Assembly (NCBI GenBank): GCA_964020085.1
Contig: OZ026599.1
Span: forward strand, 31,073,125 to 31,137,124
Length of the DNA: 64,000 bases
Direction: 5' to 3'
Source: Micromussa lordhowensis
Lineage: Eukaryota; Cnidaria; Anthozoa; Scleractinia; Lobophylliidae
The notes below the pieces were generated by a model. It was given only the letters and a program-made list of their open reading frames with translations. It was not told the origin of the DNA and did no database searches. Shown here piece after piece: positions 23,901-32,600 of this stretch (position 1 is its first letter; the number at the start of each line of letters is the position of its first letter). The position numbers and the translations under genes are program-made.

Positions 23901-24587
23901 TTGGTGCACAGCCAAGTAGTGGTTTTGGCGGTCAAGGAGGGGCGGCATTTGGTGGTAGTATGCAAGGAATGGGAGGCGGTCAATTTGGACAGCAGCAAAT
24001 GCAACAGTTTGGTGGCTGGCAACAGGGCCAACAAGCTAATCCGTTTATGGTAGGTAGATATATTATTGTAAATTATGCAGTGAACGCTCCACTGTGAGAT
24101 ACAAACTTCTATAAAAAAGGACGCACCTCCCTCATGAACATTTTCTTTTGGGGACATATACCATGAAAGGACACAGCTATGCACAATACATTAGTGTGTA
24201 CATGGTAACCTCTAGTTAGGGGGCTGGTACCAGAGATTGAATAGTCAGTTGTTGTTGGGCACAATGACTTACTTTCACATGGCCTCTTTCCACCCTGGAG
24301 TACAACATGGGTGGAAGAAAAATGCTTGGGTGAGAGACCTGAAATACTTCAGTTCCCCCTCGAAATAATGAAACCTCTACCTTCCTTTTCCTACAAAAAT
24401 CATAATTATATACAATGTAGGCCTATGACTTTGTAGACTTTTCAAAAAGGATTTTCTGCAGCTTTCTATGTTTGTTTTATTTCAAATTGTTAGTGTCATT
24501 GAATTATTTGTTTTGACTGAATTTCAGAATGCTGGAGGACAGCAAGCCATGCAGAGACACAGTCAGTCTACAAATCCATTTATGTAG
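11736..24587 (+). CDS. AGFG1: AGFG1-type ArfGAP domain and FG-repeat protein (complete)
   Basis: Seven exons join in frame: 11736-11902, 12018-12111, 19049-19273, 20639-20840, 21763-22050, 22902-24049 and 24528-24587 (2184 nt, 727 aa). Order: ArfGAP domain (~1-125), Pro/Gln linker, then a long Gly/Gln/Ser/Phe-rich tail with FG and NPF motifs ending TNPFM. The sequence CSGILRGLNPPHRVKSIS spans exons 1-2; WYIPPQQ, SVDLLGDLGGDPF and RYAALSQLDNLF are family landmarks. In vertebrates AGFG1 (Hrb/RIP) is an endocytic adaptor that binds EPS15-type EH domains through NPF motifs and is linked to nuclear export. The protein is longer than the human one (about 560 aa) because of tail expansion. A second ATG directly follows the first (11739), so either may be used. 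Intron 2 (6.9 kb) hosts the 14118-18268 transposon. A candidate poly(A) signal is at 25096-25101. Reading through the exon 6 donor would add VGRYIIVNYAVNAPL and stop, a possible intron-retention isoform. Confidence 0.93.
12112..14117. other. AGFG1 intron 2, left part
   Basis: AT-rich intron sequence between exon 2 and the transposon. No exon, SINE or clear foldback was recognised. Confidence 0.5.
14118..14369 (+). repeat. left terminal inverted repeat (coding)
   Basis: 252 bp complementary to 18017-18268. From offset 28 it encodes about 75 residues (METGLNYRQG...) including the SAP domain. It contains a strong consensus splice donor, gtggtaagtacag (about 14181-14193), and a second in-frame ATG at 14218, also in a good context. 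Confidence 0.9.
14146..15879 (+). CDS. SAP-THAP-DDE transposase
   Basis: 577 aa, single exon, intact. Domains: SAP at ~41-72 (LELQQWLKNHGLKVSGTKGE), a helix-loop-helix DNA-binding motif; THAP zinc finger at ~91-166 with C92/C93, C97, C145 and H148 (C2CH) and the trailing LPTVFP box; a helix-turn-helix typical of DDE_Tnp_4 proteins at ~335-375 (LADRFCVSTSTVSRIL); and an RNase H-fold DDE nuclease with D412 (VIIDCTEF), D487 (IMADKGF) and E534 (HVERKMEQIKNFRI). It should bind the element ends and catalyse excision and insertion. The 14146 start gives the longest frame and matches the partner gene. ATG 14218 (residue 25) is a realistic alternative because 14146 is only 28 bp from the element tip, leaving little room for a promoter. 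It lies in the same orientation as the host gene AGFG1. A poly(A) signal is at 15938-15943. Confidence 0.9.
   Translation: METGLNYRQGEAVVSTDLPTRAKVMAEFVDANSDQFHKAWKKLELQQWLKNHGLKVSGTKGELVARVENAKRAGVTPTGESRVRVPRGTLYCCVPLCHSFRGKVVNGKPVKLHRLPLDLQLRRQWIRKLQIVRKNLVPKAGTRVCSLHFKGSDGPKPWCKLPTVFPSKPLPKSPTIKRPLPDRSKGMLSKPGLKARKRVCLEKRFNRFEDSFHDYLPLSPVSISADIVKEKQTDTGVQFCASSEDKNVQTEKTTCEVGVQVNLPLLTAENLEGNDAKTKFYTGIVNFGTLMLLFNSIAKVAVKLNYWQGKDSLKEKSYLTDEGRQKPGPQRKMRLIDEFLMVMMRLRLGLLEQDLADRFCVSTSTVSRILITWYAILADHLRHLITWPSRNVIASRMPQCFKKFPFTRVIIDCTEFFIETPSSLVNQSITYSSYKSHNTFKVLVGISPSGAVTFLSQLWGGNASDKHIVRESGLLNLLEGGDSIMADKGFDIDDLLKPLGVTLNMPPKRDSNRQLTRKEVEQTRRIAAVRIHVERKMEQIKNFRILQGTIPATEWNNANNIVLICSALTNIEPPLVK
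15880..16047. terminator. shared convergent 3' region with opposed poly(A) signals
   Basis: Only 168 bp separate the two stop codons. AATAAA at 15938-15943 serves the + transposase; TTTATT at 15973-15978 (AATAAA on the minus strand) serves the nuclease. Each signal lies near the middle, so the mature 3' ends may overlap as antisense RNAs. Confidence 0.6.
16048..18240 (-). CDS. SAP-SWIM-YqaJ nuclease, transposon accessory protein
   Basis: Two exons, 18240-17594 and 17323-16048 (1923 nt, 640 aa), with a 270-bp GT-AG intron. Residues ~1-75 are encoded in the TIR and equal the transposase N-terminus, including the SAP domain. A SWIM zinc finger (C211-x-C213-x7-C221-x-H223) is split by the intron and forms only after splicing (DCNCIAG joined to LGEACNH). 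The C-terminal YqaJ/RecB-like nuclease has WLQARKGRITAS (~417), E474 (GSQHE), D514 (GASPDG), E530 and K532 (LEIKCP), and the YYYQIQGLM helix: the full D...ExK set. YqaJ family members are phage- and lambda-exonuclease-like DNA nucleases; in ISL2EU elements their role in transposition is unproven. A minus-strand poly(A) signal lies at 15978-15973. No break was seen. Confidence 0.88.
17324..17593 (-). other. intron of the YqaJ nuclease gene
   Basis: The donor GTAAGT (17593-17588) follows ATAGCCGG; the acceptor ends TTGTAG (to 17324). Without splicing the frame stops one codon after the exon. A run of about 17 C on the + strand (17519-17536) lies inside. Confidence 0.85.
18017..18268 (-). repeat. 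right terminal inverted repeat (coding)
   Basis: 252-bp inverted copy of 14118-14369. It encodes the N-terminus of the nuclease. The single difference (18022, against 14364) is silent at the Ala-Gly codon boundary. Confidence 0.9.
18269..19048. other. AGFG1 intron 2, right part, with small palindrome
   Basis: Intron DNA. A hairpin at 18501-18543 pairs gccgccatgttggagga with tcctccagcatggcggc; it is probably a MITE remnant. Otherwise featureless up to the exon 3 acceptor. Confidence 0.5.
19387..19630 (+). repeat. tRNA-derived SINE (second family)
   Basis: The head ggtggcctcgtggttagtgt (A box) and a B box in gggtttgagccctgg are followed by the family body gacattgtgttgtgttc...ctttactctcacag and the tail ggcctgatgggtcacttggc. 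The middle of the body is shortened. Other copies: 36503-36870, 47087-47590, and 33590-33755 (minus). Confidence 0.8.
20174..20335. repeat. inverted-repeat MITE in AGFG1 intron 3
   Basis: The arms contain aatttacctgcac (about 20199) and its complement gtgcaggtaaat (about 20299), with outer ends tgcactca/gagtgc. Central loop of about 90 bp. Confidence 0.6.
20893..21160. mobile_element. palindromic insertion flanked by 14-bp direct repeats
   Basis: ctaagttctcttta occurs at 20893-20906 and 21147-21160 and brackets a 240-bp insert: a target-site duplication by appearance. The insert holds inverted arms of about 62 bp (21001-21062 and 21071-21132), each containing a hammerhead-like core (CCGAYGA, AGGGCUAACGCUC, GAAA, CGUC). 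The arms carry CC where the core needs CU, so both are probably inactive. The features fit a Penelope-like or retrozyme-like derivative. Confidence 0.6.
21305..21395 (+). repeat. 3' fragment of the second SINE family
   Basis: cttcatgctgcagaaaccgg followed by a diverged form of the SINE tail (ttgattgaccacttggcttg) matches the SINE at 19387. The tRNA head is missing. Confidence 0.55.
22902..24049 (+). CDS. AGFG1: AGFG1 exon 6: FG/NPF-rich low-complexity tail
   Basis: A 383-residue exon (residues 326-708). It opens with RYAALSQLDNLF, the conserved helical motif of AGFG proteins, followed by Gly/Ser/Gln/Phe-rich sequence with many FG dipeptides (GFG, AFG, SFG). NPF motifs lie in GPNPFS, SNPFQG and ANPFM; a fourth is in the last exon. 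NPF is the EH-domain ligand. A 66-bp tandem duplication is at 23381-23512. Confidence 0.85.
23381..23512 (+). repeat. 66-bp coding tandem duplication in AGFG1 tail
   Basis: Two adjacent 66-bp units (from 23381 and 23447) encode 22-residue repeats, GSSQPSSGGFGN... and GSSQPSGGGFGN..., differing at few positions. This looks like recent in-frame growth of the FG tail. Confidence 0.8.
24250..24350 (+). repeat. very diverged SINE body fragment (tentative)
   Basis: gttgttgggcacaatgactt through gcctctttccaccctggagt lines up loosely with the SINE body (gttcttgggcaagacacttt ... gcctctctccacccaggtgt). An old copy in the last AGFG1 intron; tentative. Confidence 0.35.
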
Positions 24588-26700
24588 ATTGTAACTCAAG
24601 GTCATGCAGCAAAAAAAAATAAGATCTGAAGTGGTTAAGAGCTATGATAGAAAACATGGACGACAAGACTTGCTGAGAGAGAAAAGATAATTGAATGGCA
24701 AACTTAGGTTGTTATTAATAGTCTGTATCATAGGTTGCATTGTTTTATGTTGCATGCTGTGAAACGTTTTTATTATTGAACATACTTGCAATGTTGTATA
24801 ATCTCCTAAGAGGAAAATAATAATTAACAAGGACCACTTGATGGTATCTCCATTGTTACTGAAGTTCACTGAATGAATCTGTTACTGATGATTTTATTTA
24901 GATGTTGATGAGGATAATATAAACAATGCAACCATGATGTGCAAATGATGTAAACGCCCATTGGGAAGTCCCCATTGGCAGAGGCCATTCACCCCCGCCC
25001 CACTGCAAACCTTGCCCACCATTATGCCCCATCCCTGTCTACATCATATCACCAAGTACATGTAGCGGATCCTTCTATGTCAGTCCCGATCAGGGAATAA
25101 AAATTGAGGAATGCAAACTTAGGTAAAGTAATAATATAAATGGAAAGGCCTTTTTATTACACAGTGTAATTTGTACAGGTTATCAAATGGCGACAAGTGA
25201 GATAAGGAAGTTATTTCAATTGCATTTTCACAAAATTCTAATAAGTTATGTCTTGTAAATTTTTCAAGTCAACTTACATTTGGATTCATAAATTTTGAAA
25301 ACTTTATTTGGTGCCAAATTGAATTTGGCCATTGTGTTTGACATTTTTTTGTCAAAATGCATCACTTTCCTCTTTATGACATCAAATTTTCACAATTTTA
25401 AAACAAATTGAAAAAAAGGGTAAAATTGGATTTTGCAAAAATTTTATGTAATAAAGGGAAACAAATAATTGACACATGAAAATTTGAACGTAAAAAAATA
25501 TTCCTTATTTCACAAGCACTCAGTTGATAATCTATAAATATAATGAAAGACAAATTTTGCATTATATCCAGCAGTCTCCAACAGCAACTAAGGTCATATT
25601 CATCAACTTTTGTTTAGGATTTGAAGGGTTGTAATACCCTTTCCATTATTTAGATTTTGTTTCACACTCTTCAAAATAATATTGCAAAACTTGAAGTTAA
25701 TATTCCACATCTTACAGATGTTTTAGATCTGTCTCTTGTCATCATCAGTTGTAATGCAATGTGAAATTACTGTACGAGAAGTATAACATTTCTTAGGCAA
25801 ACATTTTGTAACAGTTTGTCAATTATTGTAACAAACATTGTATGTGTCACAGGATAGTGTGGTCTCAATATGTAGTTGTGTCCATTAGTAATCTCCTTCA
25901 CATCAGTGATTGTGGTGATCACATCACCCTTTTCATTCAATCTGAGGAGCAATGTCATTTGACGACCAACACAATAGTTGTGTAAAGGAAGTTATTTGGC
26001 TAGATCTTTGCACTCATGTGCCCTTCTAATTTCCTTTCATTTCCTTGTAATGTGTGGAAGTACCCATCTCACAAGGTTTTTTGTGTGAACTCTCCACCCC
26101 TCTGGACATTCCAGTTTAGCTTCATACTTTCCTTTAAAAATTTGGGCTTTGAAATCTCTCTCCCCCTCAAAAGTCTAATAACCTTCCTTGACGTGGGTAT
26201 GGGTATTATCCAGAGCTGCACAATACAAACTATACGGTTTGATCAAGCTGACTGTGTAGTGTACTTTGTATTGCAAACAAATTCTGCTGTGTAATAATGC
26301 TTTCCAGTGCAGTGCTTTAGGTTATTGCCTTTCTGCCTCTCCCCCTTACCCCTCCCCTGCACCTGTGAGCTCATTGCCCTTATGTAATTTTAGTCGTACG
26401 CCCAGAGTTTATTACCACAAGTGGGAGTATGGGCAGTGAAGGCAAGGAATTAATCTTTTAAATTGTAGGTATAGAATATTTTGTGTACTTACCTTAAATA
26501 ACAGCAAGAGACAGATAATTATGGTGTTTGCCTAAATTATTTGGCAATACATTTATTTGCTCAAGTGTTATGTATTAAAATATTATGTTGGACAATAATA
26601 AATTGCAATCATCCTTAGCAGGGTTTAAGCAAACATGTCAATAACATTTTTAGGAGAATTTTTGTGAAATTTATTGCTTTTTTCCTTGGAAATCCCTGTT
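24588..26700. other. AGFG1 3' UTR and intergenic DNA
   Basis: AT-rich. Contains a candidate AGFG1 poly(A) signal (AATAAA, 25096-25101). No gene, RNA or structured repeat seen. Confidence 0.45.
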
Positions 26701-26707
26701 AGGAAAG

Positions 26708-26935
26708 CTGTTACAAGTGAAATCTGAACTACAAATAAGCCACCTTACACCTTGTTATGGCTTGATGGACAAACATGGTTGAAATGATAATGTTCGGGCA
26801 AGAAAAGTTATTTTTAGGAACACTGTTACAAGTGAAATCTGAACTACAAATAAGCCACCTTACACCTTGTTATGGCTTGATGGACAAACACGGTTGAAAT
26901 GATAATGTTCGGGCAAGAAAAGTTATTGTTTGCTT
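26708..26935. repeat. 115-bp tandem duplication
   Basis: Two nearly identical units begin ctgttacaagtgaaatctga at 26708 and 26823. The visible differences are few (for example aacatggttg against aacacggttg), so the duplication is recent. Confidence 0.8.
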
Positions 26936-27059
26936 GCAGTCCAACCAAACATTAGGCGTACATAAATTTGCTAAGCAGGTTTCAAAACTGTAAACTTCAT
27001 CACTGCCTTGTAACATGTTTGATTGAAACTCGATGGTAAACCAGAGTGACATTTTTACA

Positions 27060-27560
27060 GGAAAATAGTTAATGAATATTTAAGGTGGCTCAAACAGAGT
27101 CCAGCACTTTCCAATATGTACACTTTGCTGGGTCATTATAACCACTCTATATTGGTTGATGCCAAAATCGTGGTATCAAAAAACTTTCCAATCATTGGTG
27201 AACATGTTGCTGTCAAATTTGTGGTACAATAGGTTACCATAGCAGCCAAAAAGTTCTGTGGAGTGGGCTCAGAGCAACCTCAAATTTTCAAAAAGTTAAG
27301 GTGGCTCTGAACCCACCACAGAATTTTTTGAACTTTGCAAAAAGTTGCATCTTCTCATGCTTATCACAATTCGATAATAAAAAAATTGGGGTCATCAAGC
27401 TCGTTTTTGAGTTATAAGCGCTTAAAGCTAAAATTAAGGGTGTTTCTAGAAGGTCATATTGTTGCAATGGTAACCTGTTATGTAAAATAGATGATCGTAA
27501 CTTGTTTACCAATGATTGGAAATTTGTATGATATTATTGTAGCATCACTTGTTAAACAGT
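27060..27560. repeat. inverted-repeat element (aaggtggctc family)
   Basis: aaggtggctc occurs at about 27081 and 27298. tttccaatcattggtgaaca (about 27185) is inverted at about 27500 (gtttaccaatgattggaaat). A decayed non-autonomous element or nested pair. Confidence 0.5.
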
Positions 27561-29031
27561 GGCAGTATTCATCCTTCAAAGTATAGCTGTAACAAAAATG
27601 CTGGAAACTGTTTCCAGCCTCCTGAAAGAGAATACGTGCAATGTGCCTTTAGATGAAATGTGCAAAGGACATTAAGCTTACTCTATGAAAATGCATTGCA
27701 ACCCCTTTCTATAGTAAAAAATATATATATACATCATGATTCCTGTCCACTTTATCCCAAGACTCTAATGTCTTTATTTTCGTACATCCGGAAAGCATTC
27801 GAACTGTCACGCCATTTTCGCCCAATATTTGTCGCGTGACCAGACTGTTTCGCGTCACGTTTGTGCGATACCGTGAGCACGTAATGTTCACGCAGAAGAG
27901 AGAGAGCGTGACGAAGATCGAATAATTAAAATAGCTTATTGGGCTGGAAAGTCCCTTATTTTGTCCTGCACAAATATCAGAGGAGCGACGACCGGCGAAA
28001 CTGAAGCCTTTGCGTTTATACGAACTATAAACTACTCTGTATATTAGCCACATATATAATCAGTATCTTGATTACGAGGTCGACTTTCATTCAGAATGTT
28101 TCCGTATTCCCTTTCGTCATAAGGTTCCCACAGTAGAGCTTGTTTTGTATTGTTTTTCGTTCGCACACGTACCTGAAACTTGAACTCCTCCCTTGAACTC
28201 CTCCCTTGAACTCCAAACCCCGCCCCCTCCCTCGCTTATTATTTTTTCGGTACCTGTGTGATCTGATGCACTGACATCTGCAGGTCTTGGTAACGATCAA
28301 CTAAAAGCTTTATAATTTGTTATCGATGATAATGATGGATTTGATCAATCGTCAATTGAGTGCGATAAGCCACGATTTCCTGTGGATATATTATGCAGTG
28401 TCCACAAAGCTAGAATCGAAACTTACAATCTCTTTTTCTCATTCAAGGTTTTTTTAAACTGCCTTGATTACAAGTTGTTAGAAAATTAAAGAGATATCAG
28501 ATTTCTTAATTTGAACATAACAGATAACCGTCTGGTTTTCGGCTGTTCGCCACATCTGTATTCAACGGCACTGTCGTACTCAGTAAAGGGAGTGGCTTTG
28601 TCATTTTTCATGTTGACCAAGGATAGGAAGTGTACTTCCCGCACGTAAGACCCGCTTGGTTTGAAAATCCCCGATTATCCCGATTTGCTATTGATAAATA
28701 AATTGGAAAATTTAAGACGTCTTTAAACATATTATGTTTACATCTCTTTTAATTCAGCCATATTAAAACGCTGGCTTGTTTCAATGGTATCAAATTTTCG
28801 CGGGAAATTTTTCAAAGTTGAACAATCTATTGTCTGTCCAGACTTGGCGCGTAATTTATTATGTCCGTTTCCTGTACTATATTAAATGAATTAGCGAGGT
28901 ATGCCGTTCCACCCATTGATCAAGGAATTCCAAATACCCTAACACTCGGCGGGATAGAGTTTATTTTGTTTAGCGCTGAACTCGCCAACAGTGCAAGGTC
29001 TTGAACCACTGATCGGCTGAATTTGTCTGAA
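27560..29031. other. intergenic DNA and presumed promoter/5' UTR of the PIX gene
   Basis: No coding region recognised. A short direct repeat (gaactcctcccttgaactcc, about 28180-28212) lies within a C-rich patch. The last ~170 bases before the PIX ATG are GC-richer and probably 5' UTR. Confidence 0.4.
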
Positions 29032-29622
29032 ATGCGGCTGAAACCGCGCGAGATCGAAAGCTGGTTCGTCGCTTTGGGCCTACTGGAGCAGCGGCAAAAA
29101 ACGGCTGATGACGAGTTTGACAGCTATCTGCAGAATATTTTGAAAGACGGCTCGATTCTTTGCCGTTTGGTAAATCGAGTGAAGCCGGGTACAATAAATA
29201 AGGTAAAAAGCGACTTGTTGATCAGCCACAATGAGATCTGTTTCAGCAGTTTGTCATGTAAATTAGCATTTTGTGAATCTGTCCGCTGGTCGCTCTCTCG
29301 CAGATTAATCAAGGGCCGATTTCAGAGGAAGATCGCTTGGAGAACTTCAGGTCATTTGCGAGCGCCTGTCAAGAACTGCAGCTAGCGGACGAAGAGGTTT
29401 GATGGCGAACATGAATAATTTTCGTATATTATTATTATCATAAAATAAACATCGGCGTTGCGACATTAAAATTTCATGCCCCATCTGAGCACGCTCAACA
29501 CGATCTGATAGTGTGCGCCATGTTTTACTGTGTGTAGATTTTCTCTCCGGGCGACTTCGACACCGAAGAAGGCTTAACCCGTCTGCTGCGAACTCTCGAC
29601 TGTCTAGAAAATGTCGCTACTG
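29032..29622 (+). CDS. ARHGEF7: PIX exons 1-3: calponin homology domain
   Basis: Residues 1-116: [13 protein letters not shown], then [19 protein letters not shown] (the CH core helix) and [13 protein letters not shown]. The weak donor GTTTGA after 29396 is the only in-frame choice. The following 3-kb intron (29623-32637) separates CH from the rest. Confidence 0.85.
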
Positions 29623-32600
29623 GTAAGTGATTTTTCCATATTCTGTAAATTGAGCTTTAGAATGGGCTTTTTGCTCCACGGGAAAAATTCTGTCAACTTC
29701 ATTGATTGATTGTCATGTGTAGCGCAGACCGAACAAAGCGATCGATCGTGTGACAGAGAAGTCGAGCTTTCAAAGTAAAAAAATCCATCGAAACTGAATG
29801 CTACAGTGCAATTACGTGGTCAAAGAGTGTTTATCGAGGCGAGTTCCGGTTTAATGCTTTGGTATCCAGAACGATAAAAGTTCGCTTTATGTGTTTAGAA
29901 TTCTGAATTGATTTTGATTTGTTGTGGCTGTTCTCGAAATTGCCTAGCTCTTCATCAACAGGGATTTCAAGGTAGGCAAATATTGTTGGCTATTATTGTG
30001 CCAAGGCTTGTTTTTAACTGCCTGGAAGTGCTAATCGTGAGTGTCCTTCGTTAAACTTTTACGCCTTACCGTATTCTACACGTGAAAGCTCAAACGGGCT
30101 TAAGCAACGAGGGTTTTGTCCTCTTGAGGACAATTGGCTTACATATCACGATTCAGCAACAGGAGAGAAAATATTGTTGGCGATTGATAGTCAATTTATT
30201 TTATCATTCTCTAAGCTGATTTGTTTCAACAGTCCGTCATGAGAAGGGCTTTGTGTGGTCACAATACTGTCACGTTGTTATCGTGAGAGCTAAAAAGCAA
30301 GCCATGACATTCTCATGACGATTCTTTTCAAAGAGGAAGTGTTGTGAATCATGAAGTGCACGCCGTATTTGGTAATGGCTCTTTGTTTTTTAACACTACA
30401 AAGGTTTATATTTCACATACATTATTATTTTTTTCACTGCTCTGAAACGAAACACAATTTCAGCTTAAAGCAGCTGAACTCTTCATCAGTATTTCATTTT
30501 CGATAGCTTCAAGCTAACAGCTACCACAGAAGTATCTCAATGCTTTCCGTTGATGTTATTCGTAAATCAAAATTGATAACTGTAGCGGCTAAATCCGCTA
30601 AGAAGAAGACTTCTATGCTACGGAGAATCAAGTCTGTCAAACTACGTAAGTTTTGTCATATTAAGCTTATAAACTACGCTCCACTGAAAACTTCATCATT
30701 TTGCAGTTATTGACCTTTAAATCGCATGGAAGGGTTTGACTTGAAAATTCTCCAGTTGACTAACTTAAACTTAAATGTGACTTCTACTGCGAACAAAGGA
30801 CCAAAATATCTTGAGTCAATGTACCACTTGCATCGTTTATTTTAGATTTAATCTACATGTACCGGTACCGAATTCTCTTAAATAATCTTCATCATCACAA
30901 ATAGATATGTATACGTGTAAATTACCGAAGTAGATTATCTCTTCCGTTCAGAGTTTGAAAATTTGTTTGTTTCCTGAGACACATGATCACAGTTACTTTC
31001 CTTCCATGTCAGTTGTCGAAATTTTGGTTTCATGTACCCATGTAAATCAAGCCTGTTACTAGCCAGCAAAAACAACTGCAACTATTTATTATTGCCTTGC
31101 ATGTCTCTAAACATAATGTACATGTAGCAGACAAGTGAATACATGAAAGATCATGTACTTGAACAGATAATGTAGCACGTTGAAACATGTTTTTTAAACC
31201 CTAGCCAGTAAAATCATAGTCTCCAACAATGATGCATATTTCAATTGATGAAATTATACATGTAAATGATTTTTTAGGATGGTGCAAGCAACAATGGCAT
31301 GTATCACAAAAGAAGTTATGCATGTGCATAAAAGTTGCCCCATCTAAGTCAAGCCTATAAAAGCTACTTCCTGGTTGATCTTGATGTATAAGTTGTGGTT
31401 TACTATACAGTCGAGCCTCCTGTAAGCAGCCACCGAAAATGTCAAGCCCAGGTGGCTGCTTGCGAGAGCTCAGACCATATTGGGTCAAACGTTTGCCTCA
31501 TTAGCATATGGTAACTGCAGAGACTTACTCCATACACACTTATGCCGTAAGCGGGAAGTAGCATGAAAGCAAGGCCTAAGGCTAGGGCCTGACAAATTTT
31601 CCACGAACTTTGAAAGAGTTAACATGGAGGAAGAAACCTCTTTGATTTGCAGTTTAGAAGTCGGAAAAGTTGAAACCAGAAGATATTTAGAGGTGCATGA
31701 ATTCATAGAAAATGAAAGTCAAATTGGAAAGAGGGCGGGGGAAAAACTGAAATGTAGATGCCTATACCAGCAAGGAAATAAAAGGCAACTGTTAGGAAAG
31801 TAAGAATTCGCCCAGTGACAGCTGCTGGTTGATGTTTACATTTTACTTTTGTTGCTACATGTATTTAATGCACTTGTTTGAAGTAATTTTTCCTTTTTAT
31901 GACAGAGCTTGCTGGCATTCAAGGCCATACCAAAATACAGTGATATTGTTTACGACCCAGACTGAGAAAGAGCTATACAAATGTGAAACTTCAAAGACAT
32001 TTAGAAAATGATAAAGAAAACATGGCAGATAATTTGTTGATTTTCTTGGAAGCCAAAAATCCAGAGGTTTTGTTCCCAACAGATGAAATAGCGAATGAAG
32101 TTTTCAACAATAACTTTTCCGTTCTTCCAAATTTTGTTCTGATGGATGCGTTTCAACTTATCAAAAAATTCGGCAAGTCTATTAAGAAGTATGATAATGT
32201 TGATGTTGTTGTTGTTGTTGTTGTTAACTCAAAGGACAAAGGGTTACAAATGATGAGATTTGTCCATGACTTGCAAGTGTACAAGGATCCACAAAAAAAT
32301 ATGTCTTTGTGAGAGCCTGCTACTGGGCCGCTTACAGGAGAGATCATAGAGGTGTTATGCACATCCAGAGTGTTAATGATCTTTTTAGTGCAAAATAACT
32401 GGGGGCATGACTGTTTCTCAATCCTCATGTATGGGATATCAAAAATTTATCTTATTCCATCGCCTGTTTTGTCAATGTATGTTGAACTTGCTTTGGAAGT
32501 GCTATGTGTGGTTGGCTTGAGTCAAGCTAAACATCCTATTGAGGAAGATCTAGAGTGGTGGAATTCCTACTCCCTTTAAACTAGAAAATAATTTTTGAAT

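Noticed and set aside
31983..32312. 109-codon open frame (+) in PIX intron 3
   Set aside because: Ends in a (TTG)n-encoded valine run, no domain; cannot be joined in frame between exons 3 and 4, which already join perfectly.
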